From Candidatus Melainabacteria bacterium (GTDB taxonomy: Bacteria > Cyanobacteriota > Vampirovibrionia > Vampirovibrionales > Vampirovibrionaceae), in NCBI GenBank assembly GCA_902168245.1, contig CABHPA010000017.1:1-64000 (forward strand): DNA of 64,000 bases, read 5' to 3'. Below the pieces are notes generated by a model that had not been told where the DNA came from, searched no databases, and saw nothing but the letters and a program-made list of their open reading frames with translations. The first letter of the stretch is position 1. Every line of letters starts with the position of its first letter. Position numbers and translations under genes: made by a program. Of this stretch, positions 34,817-43,730 are shown one piece after another.

Positions 34817-36091
34817 TTACGGAAAGGTCGTACCCGGTTTTTGTAGTGAGCGCATATCCGAAAAACTAAACGTTTTTCTCACAGGACTTCCCTCCAGGTT
34901 GTCGGCTTCTGTTTCAGACCATTCAGCTTCAGGCTGCTCAGCATTGAGTAGCTCTTGGATATTATCCATTGAGCGTGACAGCAGACGTGGGGACGTCGGT
35001 TTTAAGGTAGTCGAGTGAGATTGCACAGCCGGTTCAGGTTCATGTGCTTCCTCTAATAATTGCTGCGCTGTTGACAGTTGCGTCGTTAAGTCTTCGTGGG
35101 TTGATGCGTCTTGGATCTGACCTGCTTTAAATGGCTCCAACTGTTCCTTCAAGGTTGCAATAATACCAGTTAACTCTTTAATCTGCTGAACATTCTGATG
35201 GCTTTTTTCCCGCAGCCCATAAATCATCCGTTTATCTTTTGACGTTAATTGCTCCCAATTCTCCAGTGCGTGTTTTCCTCTATACGGATTTGCCGTGGCT
35301 GTGCTGGTTCTGGATGCCGGTCTATGGTTTGTTTGTGTGGCAGAGGGGGTGCGGAACGGATTTACCGCTCTCTCTCCTGATGAAGCTGTGGAAATAGCCG
35401 CCTTTTTCTGGCGTTGGAGCGCTATCAACTTTTGCTTGGTTTGCTGGGCGGATTTTTTAATTTTTTCCAGCTCCGCCTGTGCCTTGGCGGTTTCCAATTG
35501 CGCCTGTTGAGTTTGTTCTCGTGCGGCTTGCAGGGCTGCTTTCTGACGTTCCGCTTTACGTTTCCTTTTTGCTCTATCTTTTTCTCTTTGAGCATCCGTT
35601 TTTGTAGATGCCGGAGGTTGTTCTGTTGTAGGTGGGGCTTCTATTGCCCTGGCGTTTCTGGAAGATTCTGGCTGTAATTGCCTGAGTTGCTCAAGATAAC
35701 TGAATGATCGGGATTGGCTTTCCTCAAACTGCTTGGTTAACTTCTCAATAGCAGGTAAATGTTGTTTTTGATCCTCAGGATGACAAGCTTGATACAATAT
35801 ATGCACCATATTTAGAATATCAGGATCATGCTTGATCCCAGCGCCCATGTTGCGATTCAGATCTGCTAACATTTCGCCCAGGCTGTCACTAATGTCTGAT
35901 TTTGGTGATTGGGCAAGGCTTTGTTTAAAACCTGCCTCCAATGCCGCAGGACTCATTGTTTGCACACTTTGGAAAACATCCCCTGAAGGTTCCTGATATC
36001 TTATTACTGGTAAATTGTCGGGTTGGTTTTGCCTGGGTTTCCGGTTACCGCCAAACTGAAGTGGAAACGAAACGGGGCTTAAAACTTTCAT
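34817..36091 (-). CDS. Coiled-coil protein with FG-type N-terminus (424 aa)
   Basis: Starts MKVLSPVSFPLQFGGNRKPR, one of several FG-motif N-termini in this window. The centre (about 150-235) is a long Gln/Lys/Ala-rich coiled coil (for example RAKRKRKAERQKAALQAARE). A second helical stretch (about 290-350) is rich in Gln/Glu. There is no signal peptide or enzyme motif. A TTG at 36109 could add six residues, but the promoter-like AT tract overlaps it, so ATG 36091 is preferred. GC content is lower than that of its neighbours. Cytoskeletal, scaffold or effector roles are all possible. Confidence 0.65.
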   Translation of the reverse strand: MKVLSPVSFPLQFGGNRKPRQNQPDNLPVIRYQEPSGDVFQSVQTMSPAALEAGFKQSLAQSPKSDISDSLGEMLADLNRNMGAGIKHDPDILNMVHILYQACHPEDQKQHLPAIEKLTKQFEESQSRSFSYLEQLRQLQPESSRNARAIEAPPTTEQPPASTKTDAQREKDRAKRKRKAERQKAALQAAREQTQQAQLETAKAQAELEKIKKSAQQTKQKLIALQRQKKAAISTASSGERAVNPFRTPSATQTNHRPASRTSTATANPYRGKHALENWEQLTSKDKRMIYGLREKSHQNVQQIKELTGIIATLKEQLEPFKAGQIQDASTHEDLTTQLSTAQQLLEEAHEPEPAVQSHSTTLKPTSPRLLSRSMDNIQELLNAEQPEAEWSETEADNLEGSPVRKTFSFSDMRSLQKPGTTFP

Positions 36092-36093
36092 AA

Positions 36094-36124
36094 AATAAAA
36101 ACAATCCAATGAGTGCTAACTGAC
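36094..36124 (-). promoter_or_regulatory. Shared promoter-like motif, site 3 (weak -35 part)
   Basis: Minus strand: GATTGTTTTTATTTT ends right at ATG 36091, giving the same TTTATT element (36099-36094). The upstream part is only GTCAGTT with an 18-bp spacer, so this site is the weakest of the set. Confidence 0.35.
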
Positions 36125-36179
36125 AACCCAGTCTAAAATAAACAGACCAATTTCGTAGAAACAGCTCTTTATATTCACG

Positions 36180-37022
36180 TTACTCCGGCTGACAGGCCGG
36201 GCAAAAATAGGTAGTTCGCCCGCCGATGGTTTGAACGGCCAACGGGGTCTTATCGCGCGGGCAACGGCCTTTTTTACCGCGATGGTGAATCAGGTATCCC
36301 TTGGGCAACTGCTCCCGAGCGGCCTCCGCATCCACGGTGTTTTGCAATACCGCGACCATTTGGGCGTATAGGCAATCCAACTGGCCCTGCGAAAGGTCGG
36401 CCACCCGTTTTTCTGGATGAATACGGCACTGAAAGAGCATTTCATCCGCATATACGTTACCAATGCCCGCCACCAGGGATTGATCCAGCAATACCGGCTT
36501 GATTTGGCCCTTCCGTCTTTTCAGCGCCGCCAGAAACGTTTTGCAGTCCACATCCAAAGCATCCGGCCCCAGGCGTTTTGCGTCCATATACGCTTGCGGG
36601 TCATCCACCAACCCGGCCTTGCCGAACAACCGCTGCTCGTGAAAGTCCAGATGGCTGCCATCCTCAAAGGCGAAGCGCACCCGTACATGGGCGTCCGTTC
36701 GTGCCGGGTCGCCGTAGGCATTCACCATCGTCCGCCCTTGCTCCGTATAGCTCAGGTAGCCAGTCATGCCAAAGTGAAGATACAGCCAAGGCAGGGCTTT
36801 TACGTTTGTTTTCCCACCAGCGGGGGCCAGACCAATAAAAAGATGCTTCCCCCGGCGCACGGTGCGTGTAAAGCAATTCCCCTGAACCGCCGCAATCAAT
36901 GCGGCTTGCGTCACGCCTTCCAGAATTTTGGGGTGCAGCACCTGCACTTCCTGAACCGCTCGCCCCAGGGCGTAACGGTCGATAAAACGCTTGAAGGTTT
37001 CCACTTCGGGTAATTCAGGCAT
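36180..37022 (-). CDS. mutM: Formamidopyrimidine-DNA glycosylase
   Basis: Excises 8-oxoguanine and formamidopyrimidines in base-excision repair. The 280-residue protein starts MPELPEVETF, giving the N-terminal Pro nucleophile and Glu3 after Met removal, with conserved RRGKHLF lysine and the H2TH region (SLVAGIGNVYADEMLF). The C-terminal zinc finger reads GRCPRDKTPL then TTYFCPACQ: the second expected Cys of the first pair is Asp, so one ligand differs from the usual Cys4 finger. Monocistronic, divergent from the MFS gene. Confidence 0.95.
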   Translation of the reverse strand: MPELPEVETFKRFIDRYALGRAVQEVQVLHPKILEGVTQAALIAAVQGNCFTRTVRRGKHLFIGLAPAGGKTNVKALPWLYLHFGMTGYLSYTEQGRTMVNAYGDPARTDAHVRVRFAFEDGSHLDFHEQRLFGKAGLVDDPQAYMDAKRLGPDALDVDCKTFLAALKRRKGQIKPVLLDQSLVAGIGNVYADEMLFQCRIHPEKRVADLSQGQLDCLYAQMVAVLQNTVDAEAAREQLPKGYLIHHRGKKGRCPRDKTPLAVQTIGGRTTYFCPACQPE

Positions 37023-37278
37023 CGTTCAACCACTTTTTGATAGTTGGGGTACAGACACTTTTCCGCCGAGCGAGCCTGCCATTCCGTGCAACGCTTTACA
37101 ATCATTCAAATCGGCACGGCGTCATACATCCCGGTGAAACTCAGCCCCACCGGAAGGCTGCCAGTTTACCACAGTTTAAAAAAGACGACATTCCTCCCGG
37201 GAGGCTTCCTAGCAGGCTATGTTTGGGGCATTCTAGAATCTTGCGTACTGAACGCAATGCACATTTATTCTTTTCATT

Positions 37279-37296
37279 TGACTTTTTATAAAGTCA
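37279..37296. promoter_or_regulatory. Inverted repeat before the MFS transporter, possible operator
   Basis: TGACTTT-TTAT-AAAGTCA, 34 bp before ATG 37330. The left arm forms part of a TTGACT -35-like element, so a bound repressor would block the promoter. The rest of the 37023-37329 gap shows no gene, only a CCTCCCGGGAGG palindrome near 37194. Confidence 0.4.
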
Positions 37297-37329
37297 GCAG
37301 TCTTTCCCGATTAAGCAGGAGTTGAAGCG

Positions 37330-38562
37330 ATGCCAGAACAGGCTTCCAAACGCGGTTTTCCGCCCATTCTCATTATCTTCCTGACCATCCTGATCGATAT
37401 GATCGGCTTTGGCATCGTCATTCCGGTGTTGCCCTACTACTCCAGCCAGTTGGGCGCAAGCCCCTGGGAGATTGGCCTGCTGTTCGGCAGCTTCTCACTC
37501 ATGCAACTGTTGTTCGCCCCCATTCTAGGTAAATGGTCGGATCGCATCGGTCGCCGCCCCGTCCTGCTGCTAAGCATTCTGGGTACGGCCATCAGCTTTG
37601 TAGTGCTGGGACTGGCCAACTCCTTGTGGATGCTATTTTTGGGCCGAATGCTAGACGGCATGTCCGGCGGTAATATTTCCACCGCTCAAGCCTATATTGC
37701 GGACGTAACCCCGCTGGACAAGCGTTCGTCCGCCATGGGCATCATCGGGGCGGCTTTCGGGTTGGGTTTTGTGTTTGGCCCGGCCATCGGCGGTTTGCTG
37801 GGACATTATTCCATCCAGTTGCCGTTTTTCGTGGCCGCCGGGCTGGCATTTATCAATGCCATGGCCATTTTACTGTTCCTGCCGGAAAGTTACACCGAAG
37901 AGCAACGAAAAGCCCATCCCGCCGCCAGAGGTTCATTGTTGCAAACCCTGCGTTCCGCCAAGGACACTCCGCTGGGCATGATCATGTGGTGTTCCTTGCT
38001 CTGTACCGTGGCTTTCTCGCTGGTTACCGCGCTGTTTACCCTCTTCACGCAGCATCGCCTGCAATGGAACGCGCGGGATAACGGGATTTTATTCGCCTAC
38101 ATCGGCATTCTGGGCGTCCTCATCCAGGGCGGAATGCTACGCCGGATGGTGCCTAAAACCGGGGAAAAACCGCTGATTATCGTAGGTAGCGTCTTTCTGT
38201 GCCTGAGCATTGCCCTGTTGCCGCTCAGCAGTACAGTCGCGCTGGTGGTGCTGGCCTCAACCGGATTAGCCATTGGCAATAGCCTGGTTACGCCCATGCT
38301 AAGCGGCCTGGCCTCCAAATCCACCGATGCCCAATCCCAAGGCGCGGTACTGGGGCTAATGCAATCCATCGCCAGCCTGGGCCGTATGGTCGGCCCGGCC
38401 ATCGGCGGCTTCCTGATGACCTATGACGCCCAGCACCCCAGCCTGCCTTTCGGGATTTCCCCCTTCTGGTTCTCGGCCATCCTGATGGTGTTTGCGGTCA
38501 TCGCCTCCCTGCGGCTGATGCCCGCCACCCATTCCGTGCATTTGCAAGAAGCCCAGCCTTAA
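37330..38562 (+). CDS. Major facilitator superfamily drug-efflux-like transporter
   Basis: A 410-residue protein with 12 predicted membrane spans. It has the loop 2-3 signature GKWSDRIGRRPVLL (motif A) and the antiporter-type GAAFGLGFVFGPAIGGLLG (motif C in helix 5), which places it with TetA-like proton-driven exporters (DHA1 type). The substrate cannot be predicted. ATG 37330 is preceded by AGGAG. An 18-bp inverted repeat upstream suggests ligand-controlled repression, but no regulator gene is adjacent. Confidence 0.88.
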   Translation: MPEQASKRGFPPILIIFLTILIDMIGFGIVIPVLPYYSSQLGASPWEIGLLFGSFSLMQLLFAPILGKWSDRIGRRPVLLLSILGTAISFVVLGLANSLWMLFLGRMLDGMSGGNISTAQAYIADVTPLDKRSSAMGIIGAAFGLGFVFGPAIGGLLGHYSIQLPFFVAAGLAFINAMAILLFLPESYTEEQRKAHPAARGSLLQTLRSAKDTPLGMIMWCSLLCTVAFSLVTALFTLFTQHRLQWNARDNGILFAYIGILGVLIQGGMLRRMVPKTGEKPLIIVGSVFLCLSIALLPLSSTVALVVLASTGLAIGNSLVTPMLSGLASKSTDAQSQGAVLGLMQSIASLGRMVGPAIGGFLMTYDAQHPSLPFGISPFWFSAILMVFAVIASLRLMPATHSVHLQEAQP

Positions 38563-38814
38563 CAACTGTCTGTATTTTTCTCGCGTATTTTTCGCGATTG
38601 TAAACTGACAGGCCCGGCCTCATTTTGTAGACAACCGGGCAGTTTCCTGTGGATGACCTTCAATAGTAGACTGTTCCTTACCAAACGAAACTTTTGATTA
38701 GGGTTTCTTTACCTAAGCAATCTCTCTCATTGCCCGGATTCTAATTACTTAACCCTCCTGTGTCCGCCCTGTGTCCGCGATTCCAAACCGCCCGCCCAGC
38801 CAGGAGGTACACCT

Positions 38815-38853
38815 ATGACTTCCTTAACCTTAACATCGATAGGCATTCTGTAA
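38815..38853 (+). CDS. 12-residue leader peptide coupled to the glycosyltransferase gene
   Basis: AGGAGG at 38802-38807 is the strongest ribosome site in this region, yet it serves ATG 38815, which opens only MTSLTLTSIGIL and stops at TAA 38851-38853. That TAA overlaps the glycosyltransferase ATG (TAATG), and that ATG has no ribosome site of its own. Translation of the enzyme therefore probably depends on ribosomes finishing this peptide. It contains two Leu-Thr pairs but no long run of one amino acid. Confidence 0.55.
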   Translation: MTSLTLTSIGIL

Positions 38854-39686
38854 TGCGAAGCTCCGCCCATTCCGAGATAGAACCGTATCCAGCCACGGTT
38901 GAGATTGAAGGCATTCCGGTAACCGGCTTTTCCAACCCGCAAAGCCTGTTTGAGCGCATTTGCCAGGAAACCCGCAAAAACCGGCAGACGCTGGTGCATT
39001 ACCTGAACATCCATGTAGCCAATTCGGCTTTCGGGAACCGTAAGCTCAAGTCCATCCTCAAGCAGTCTGACTTGGTATATTGCGACGGCGCGGGCATTGT
39101 GGCGGGTTCCAGGCTCCTGGGCACACCATTGCCCACCCGGCTTACCGCGGCGGACTGGTTCATCGACATGCTGGACTATTTTGCCCAAAAAGGCTGCAAG
39201 GTTTACCTGCTGGGCGGGGAACCCGGCGTACCGGAAGCCGCGCTGGACACCATTGTGGAACAGGTTCCCCAGCATTCCGTGGTGGGCATGCACCACGGCT
39301 ACATCCTGAATTCACCCGCGCTGGAAACCCAGGTAATTGAGGAAATCAACGCCATTCAGCCGGATGTGCTGATTGTGGGCTTCGGCACCCCGCTACAGGA
39401 ATTCTGGATCGAGAAAAACCGCGCCCGACTAAAAGTATCCACCATTTACGCCATTGGGGCGGTGATGGATTTTGTCTCGGGCCGGGTTTCCCGCTGCCCC
39501 CGCTGGATGGGCGACGCCGGTTACGAGTGGCTGTACCGGCTGTTTACGGAACCCAGCCGCCTGCTGGGTCGCTATGTAGTGGGAAACCCCTGGTTTCTGG
39601 GCCGGGTTGCCTGCCAGGTGGCGTTCTCCAACCTGGGGCATTTCCTGTTCGGCAACCGTAAAAATCCAGCCATTTCCAAGCACTGA
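38853..39686 (+). CDS. WecG/TagA/CpsF-family glycosyltransferase
   Basis: Transfers a sugar, often N-acetylmannosamine or its uronic acid, to a lipid-linked intermediate in surface polysaccharide synthesis. The 277-residue protein has the family core: HYLNIHVANSAFGNRKL, SDLVYCDGAGIVAGSRLLG, KVYLLGGEPGVPEAA and QPDVLIVGFGTPLQEFWI, with the C-terminal helix PRWMGDAGYEWLYRLF. ATG 38853 is fixed by its overlap with the leader peptide. It stands alone, with no other polysaccharide genes beside it, and ends in a terminator. Confidence 0.92.
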   Translation: MRSSAHSEIEPYPATVEIEGIPVTGFSNPQSLFERICQETRKNRQTLVHYLNIHVANSAFGNRKLKSILKQSDLVYCDGAGIVAGSRLLGTPLPTRLTAADWFIDMLDYFAQKGCKVYLLGGEPGVPEAALDTIVEQVPQHSVVGMHHGYILNSPALETQVIEEINAIQPDVLIVGFGTPLQEFWIEKNRARLKVSTIYAIGAVMDFVSGRVSRCPRWMGDAGYEWLYRLFTEPSRLLGRYVVGNPWFLGRVACQVAFSNLGHFLFGNRKNPAISKH

Positions 39687-39712
39687 AGTCACATCCGCCA
39701 GCCGAAAAATAA

Positions 39713-39744
39713 AAAACGCCCTCTGAAAATTCAGAATGCGTTTT
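39713..39744. terminator. Bidirectional terminator between convergent genes
   Basis: AAAACGC (39713-39719) pairs with GCGTTTT (39738-39744), with an inner CTGAA/TTCAG stem. A/T runs on both sides serve the glycosyltransferase (+) and zinc-ribbon (-) genes. Confidence 0.65.
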
Positions 39745-39830
39745 GGCGGAAAGTTGACAGGAGGAGAGGATAGGCATTGGTTTGGCCAATGGGGATTTTT
39801 CGCAATAAAAGTAGTCGTTATCGGCAGGCG

Positions 39831-40289
39831 TTAACTGCGAATGGGCAGCAGGGCCAGCACACGGGCGGGCGGTTGCGGCGGCTCCAGCCAGGCCAGCGTT
39901 TTGGAGAGGGTTTGTTCCACGGTACGGCCCATCGCCTCTCCCCAGCCATATACGCTCCACTGGAAGCCGCCTTGCAGGTAGTCCTGCTCTTCTCGCACCA
40001 TCAGCTGCGCCTTTTGAAGCTGGAAATAGGACGGGGCGCTCAGCGTATCGAAGCGGAAGGATTGCCCCCCGCAGTTGGGGCAGCAGCGTTGAACCGGCAC
40101 CACCTGCCGCAGGACGGTTCGGCTCTCCAGACGAACCCGGCAGGCATTGCAACGGGCCACCACCCAGTGATAGACTAGTCCCCTACCGCAATCCGGGCAA
40201 TAGCATTTGCCTTCGTTCACCGGGGTACGCAAATGGTTGCAGGAAAAAACGCACTTGAGCAGCCAAAACAGCGTGGACACTAAAAGCAA
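39831..40289 (-). CDS. Zinc-ribbon membrane-associated hypothetical protein (152 aa)
   Basis: Begins with a short hydrophobic segment (LLVSTLFWLLKCVF), then paired CxxC knuckles CYCPDCG and RCNACR, and a third, RCCPNCGG, near residue 70. Two zinc ribbons can be built from these. The second half is polar/aromatic (QGGFQWSVYGWGEAMGR). I recognise no family, and its role is unknown. It is divergent from comF with about 200 bp between them. Confidence 0.65.
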   Translation of the reverse strand: MLLVSTLFWLLKCVFSCNHLRTPVNEGKCYCPDCGRGLVYHWVVARCNACRVRLESRTVLRQVVPVQRCCPNCGGQSFRFDTLSAPSYFQLQKAQLMVREEQDYLQGGFQWSVYGWGEAMGRTVEQTLSKTLAWLEPPQPPARVLALLPIRS

Positions 40290-40494
40290 GAGTTGTCCTC
40301 CAAAGGGATATTTCTTTGATATTGGAATAATATTGAGAATTTTCAGAAAATCAGGGTTGCCTCAGTGGTATAAGTGGAAACTGGCAAGTACGCTGTCGTT
40401 ACCTTGTTGCTTATTGTGTTTCCTCCGTCATAGTCGGTGTTGTCGAAGGTGGTTCCTTAATTAATAAGACCTAGGGAGGCTGGAGTGGGTATCC

Positions 40495-41235
40495 ATGTTC
40501 ATCGAAACATTTTTTGAAAAAATCAAATCCGCGCTTCAAACCCAAGCCTGCCTGTTGTGCGAGCAAAAACCGGGTTCCGCCAGCCAGTTTTGCGGGCGTT
40601 GCCATGAAAAACTGGGCATTCGACCGGCTACGCCGGTTATTGAGACCCCCTATTGCCTGGGGCATGCCGCTACCACGTTAAACCCCATGGTTAAACGCTT
40701 GCTATACGGCCATAAGTTCCACAACCGCAAGGAGCATATCGGGCATCTGGCGGGCATGCTGATCCAGTACTGGGAAGCCTTGCCTCCCTATTACGGCTTT
40801 ACGTCGGTTCATCCGGAAAATGTGCTGGTAATGCCCATTCCGCCACATGAAGGCAACGTAAGCCTGATTGACCAGTTCGCCAGCCGCTTTGCCCGGCATT
40901 TTGGCTACGACTACCGCCACGATGCCCTCGCCTGGATGCGCGAAGTTCGGCCCCAACACCGGATTCACGACAAGCAAGGCCGCTTCAGCAACATCGGGCA
41001 GAGCCTGCACTTAAAAAGCGGCATTATTTCCGGCTATGAGCGGGTAATTATTGTGGACGACATTACCACCACCGGGGCCACCCTGCTGGAAGCCAGCCGG
41101 GCGTTCCACAATGAAGTGGGCAATATGTCCCGCCAGAATGATTTAAGCTGCCTGGCAGTCACCAAGGTGCCGTTGGGCGAACAGTTCCGTTCCGGGGAAA
41201 CCGAAGAAGAGCCCGACATCCGCCTCAAGCGTTGA
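40495..41235 (+). CDS. comF: ComF-like phosphoribosyltransferase-domain protein
   Basis: A 246-residue protein with an N-terminal four-cysteine zinc finger (CLLCEQ and FCGRCHEKL) and a C-terminal phosphoribosyltransferase fold carrying the PRPP-binding motif RVIIVDDITTTGATLLEA. This is the ComF/GntX architecture, associated with DNA uptake during competence. The usual ComF stretch with Arg-Asn-Gln is replaced here by IHDKQGRFSNI. AGGGAGG precedes the ATG. The tail EETEEEPDIRLKR is extra. It is convergent with the EF-hand gene, overlapping by 11 bp. Confidence 0.85.
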   Translation: MFIETFFEKIKSALQTQACLLCEQKPGSASQFCGRCHEKLGIRPATPVIETPYCLGHAATTLNPMVKRLLYGHKFHNRKEHIGHLAGMLIQYWEALPPYYGFTSVHPENVLVMPIPPHEGNVSLIDQFASRFARHFGYDYRHDALAWMREVRPQHRIHDKQGRFSNIGQSLHLKSGIISGYERVIIVDDITTTGATLLEASRAFHNEVGNMSRQNDLSCLAVTKVPLGEQFRSGETEEEPDIRLKR

Positions 41236-41725
41236 GCTTTTGCCAGTCATCGGGCGACAGGGTAGCGATTTTACCGTCCTGATTCAGCAGCTTGCCCAAG
41301 TCCCTGGCGCTCACTGAGGCTCCGTTGCCGTCCAGTTGGGCCACTTTGTCGTAGTTTTTCAGCATCATATCCCCCATCTGGTACAGCTTGGCGGCATCGC
41401 CCTTGCTGGCCAGCCCGGAATCCTGAAGCTGCTTGAGCCCCTGGGTGAGTTCATCCTTGCTGATTTCGCCGTTGCGATCGGCATCGAAATAGCGCATAGA
41501 AGCCAGCACCTGTACCCCGCTGATGTTGTTTGGGTTGTTATTCTCCTGTAAGGCGTCGATAATTTGCTGGCTGATGCCCTTGGGCAAATGGAACCTTTCC
41601 GCAATTTTGGCGAACCCTTCACCGCCCGCCTTGCCCAAGCCGGTCAGCCCGCCCAGGGCCGCGCCAATCTCTTGCCGATGCTGAATCAAGCCAATGCCAA
41701 TAGAAGCCGCGGTGCCAAAATTCAT
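41225..41725 (-). CDS. EF-hand protein (166 aa)
   Basis: Begins MNFGTAASIG, another short FG-type start. One clear canonical EF-hand loop is present, DADRNGEISKDE (about residues 81-92). A shorter DGNGASVSA and a NQDGKIATLS loop (about 132-158) resemble degenerate EF-hands. There is no signal peptide by classical criteria. ATG 41725 has GAAGGGG upstream; the frame to 42007 overlaps feoB and is not used. Probably a calcium-binding regulatory or surface protein. Confidence 0.72.
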   Translation of the reverse strand: MNFGTAASIGIGLIQHRQEIGAALGGLTGLGKAGGEGFAKIAERFHLPKGISQQIIDALQENNNPNNISGVQVLASMRYFDADRNGEISKDELTQGLKQLQDSGLASKGDAAKLYQMGDMMLKNYDKVAQLDGNGASVSARDLGKLLNQDGKIATLSPDDWQKLNA

Positions 41726-41865
41726 GCAAAATACCCCTTCACGTTCTCTCTTTTCATGTTCACTGTAACCGGCATGCGCGGCGCGTTTCCTCATCCGCAT
41801 AGCCGATTTGGCATGCGCGATCCACCACATTCCCAAACAGCGCAACCCAGCCCGGAAAATGATGT

Positions 41866-43728
41866 TTACCCCAGTACGGGAAACCACTCCAACAGGCGGG
41901 CCAATAGCGCGCCAATCCCAAAGGCGATGAACCAGGAACCGGCCAGCACAATGGAACTTTCCAATACGCCCCGCTCTTTCCAAATGACCGTGGCGGAAGC
42001 GAAACACGGCACAAACAGGGTAATGACCATTAAGCAGGTCAGCAACTGGGCGTGGGACAGGTGATCCGCCATAATATACAGCCCCGCCGCGCCAAAATCC
42101 CGGCGAACCAGGCCCATAATAAATACCTGCGCGGTTTCGTAGGGCAAGTGCAATACCGCTTTAATGGCTGGCCCCAGGCCGTTCTGAATGGCCTCCAACA
42201 GGTGTGTGGCCTGCAACACCGCCACCAGCAGGGAACCCAACATAAACAAGGGGGCCGCCTCTTTCAGGAACACCACGGTACGCACCCAGGTTTTGCGGGC
42301 AATGTTCTTGAAGTTGGGAATCCGCATGGGCGGCAAGTCCAGAATCAGGCTGGTGGAGCGCCCCGGCAGCAGCTTATTCAGGATGGTTCCCAGCACAATC
42401 AGCGTGGAGAACAGCACCGCGCAATAGACGCTCCAGGCTTGCATGCCGCCCGCCTTTGCCATAAGCGCGATTAAGACGCCCAACTGCGCGGAACACGGAA
42501 TGGTAATGGCCAGAATGGTGGAAGCAATGGTGCGCTCCCGGTTGGAAGTAAGCACACGGGTGGACACCGTGGCCATGGTCACGCAGCCCAGCCCCAGAAT
42601 CAGGGGGATAACCGCACGACCGTTCAGGCCAATCTTGTTCAGCAAACCGTCGCTGATCACCGCCACGCGCGGCAGGTAGCCGCAGTCCTCCAGAATGGAG
42701 ATATACACGTAAAAGCCCAGCACCAGCGGGAATAGCACCCCGAAAATGTAGCGGACGCTCATGGTCAATACGCCAAATTCGCCACCCAGCACCGTATATA
42801 AAAAGCTGTTTTGAGGCACTAGCTGGCCAATCGCATTTTGCATCAATGGCACCAGGCCCGGCCAGCCCCAGGCATCCTGCCCCAACATGAACTTACCCTC
42901 GGTCAGGCCGACCAAATCCCCGGCCACCCAAATGCCAATGACCTGATACAACGCATAAAGCACCACCAGCATGCAGGCAAAGGCAATCAACGGGTTCAGC
43001 AACGCCTGCCCGATACGTTGGGAAACCAACTGGGTCACCGAATTGGGTGGAGTGGTGTCTTTGACCACCTGGGCGGCCAACGCGTTTACATACTGCCTGC
43101 GCAGGCCGTAAATCTTCATACGGTGGCCGATGTTGGCCTCCAGTTCCTTGATTTCATCCGGCTCTGGCGCATCCGGCGTAGGATTACCCAATCGGGCGGT
43201 AAAAATAGCCAGCTTCACCTGTTCCAGGCCATCGTTGTGGACGGCCACCGTGGGCAGCACAGGCACCCCCAGCAATTTTTCCAGCTTGGGCAAGTCCAGT
43301 TCCAGGTTGCGGGCCTTGGCTTCATCAATCTGGTTGATGGCCACAATCATGGGCTTGCCATAGTCAATCATTTGTTGAGTCAGGAACAAATCCCGCTCCA
43401 GACTAATGGCGCTGACCACGTTGATGATGATATCCGCTTCCAGAATAGCGTTTTCCGCCACCTGCTCCTCTTCGCTCAGCCCGGAAAGGCCGTAGACGCC
43501 GGGCGTGTCCATCAAGCGGGTCTGGTCATCAAGCTGGCCCTTGGGCACATCAATGGTGGTGCCGGGAAAATTGGAGACATTCACGTACATGCCGGTGTAG
43601 GCATTGAAAAACAGGGATTTGCCCACGTTGGGATTACCCGCCAGCACCACCTTTTTCATTTCCTGTACAGCGGCAGGCACCTGCCGGGATGAGACGATAT
43701 TGGGATCTGGTACTGCGGTCGTGCCCAT
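41866..43728 (-). CDS. feoB: Ferrous iron transporter FeoB
   Basis: Imports Fe(II) across the inner membrane. The N-terminal G-protein domain carries G1 GNPNVGKS (31-38), the G2 Thr in FPGTTIDVP, G3 DTPGVYG and G4 NQID. The membrane part includes the two Gate regions, with cysteines in LGLGCVTMATVSTR and ITIPCSAQLGV. At 620 residues it is shorter than the ~770 of E. coli, mainly by a compact spacer after the G domain. feoA lies 2 bp upstream and a Fur-like box controls both. Confidence 0.96.
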   Translation of the reverse strand: MGTTAVPDPNIVSSRQVPAAVQEMKKVVLAGNPNVGKSLFFNAYTGMYVNVSNFPGTTIDVPKGQLDDQTRLMDTPGVYGLSGLSEEEQVAENAILEADIIINVVSAISLERDLFLTQQMIDYGKPMIVAINQIDEAKARNLELDLPKLEKLLGVPVLPTVAVHNDGLEQVKLAIFTARLGNPTPDAPEPDEIKELEANIGHRMKIYGLRRQYVNALAAQVVKDTTPPNSVTQLVSQRIGQALLNPLIAFACMLVVLYALYQVIGIWVAGDLVGLTEGKFMLGQDAWGWPGLVPLMQNAIGQLVPQNSFLYTVLGGEFGVLTMSVRYIFGVLFPLVLGFYVYISILEDCGYLPRVAVISDGLLNKIGLNGRAVIPLILGLGCVTMATVSTRVLTSNRERTIASTILAITIPCSAQLGVLIALMAKAGGMQAWSVYCAVLFSTLIVLGTILNKLLPGRSTSLILDLPPMRIPNFKNIARKTWVRTVVFLKEAAPLFMLGSLLVAVLQATHLLEAIQNGLGPAIKAVLHLPYETAQVFIMGLVRRDFGAAGLYIMADHLSHAQLLTCLMVITLFVPCFASATVIWKERGVLESSIVLAGSWFIAFGIGALLARLLEWFPVLG

Positions 43729-43730
43729 TG

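Noticed and set aside
42838-43692. 284-codon open frame on the plus strand
   Set aside because: Antisense to feoB; His/Gln-rich shadow.
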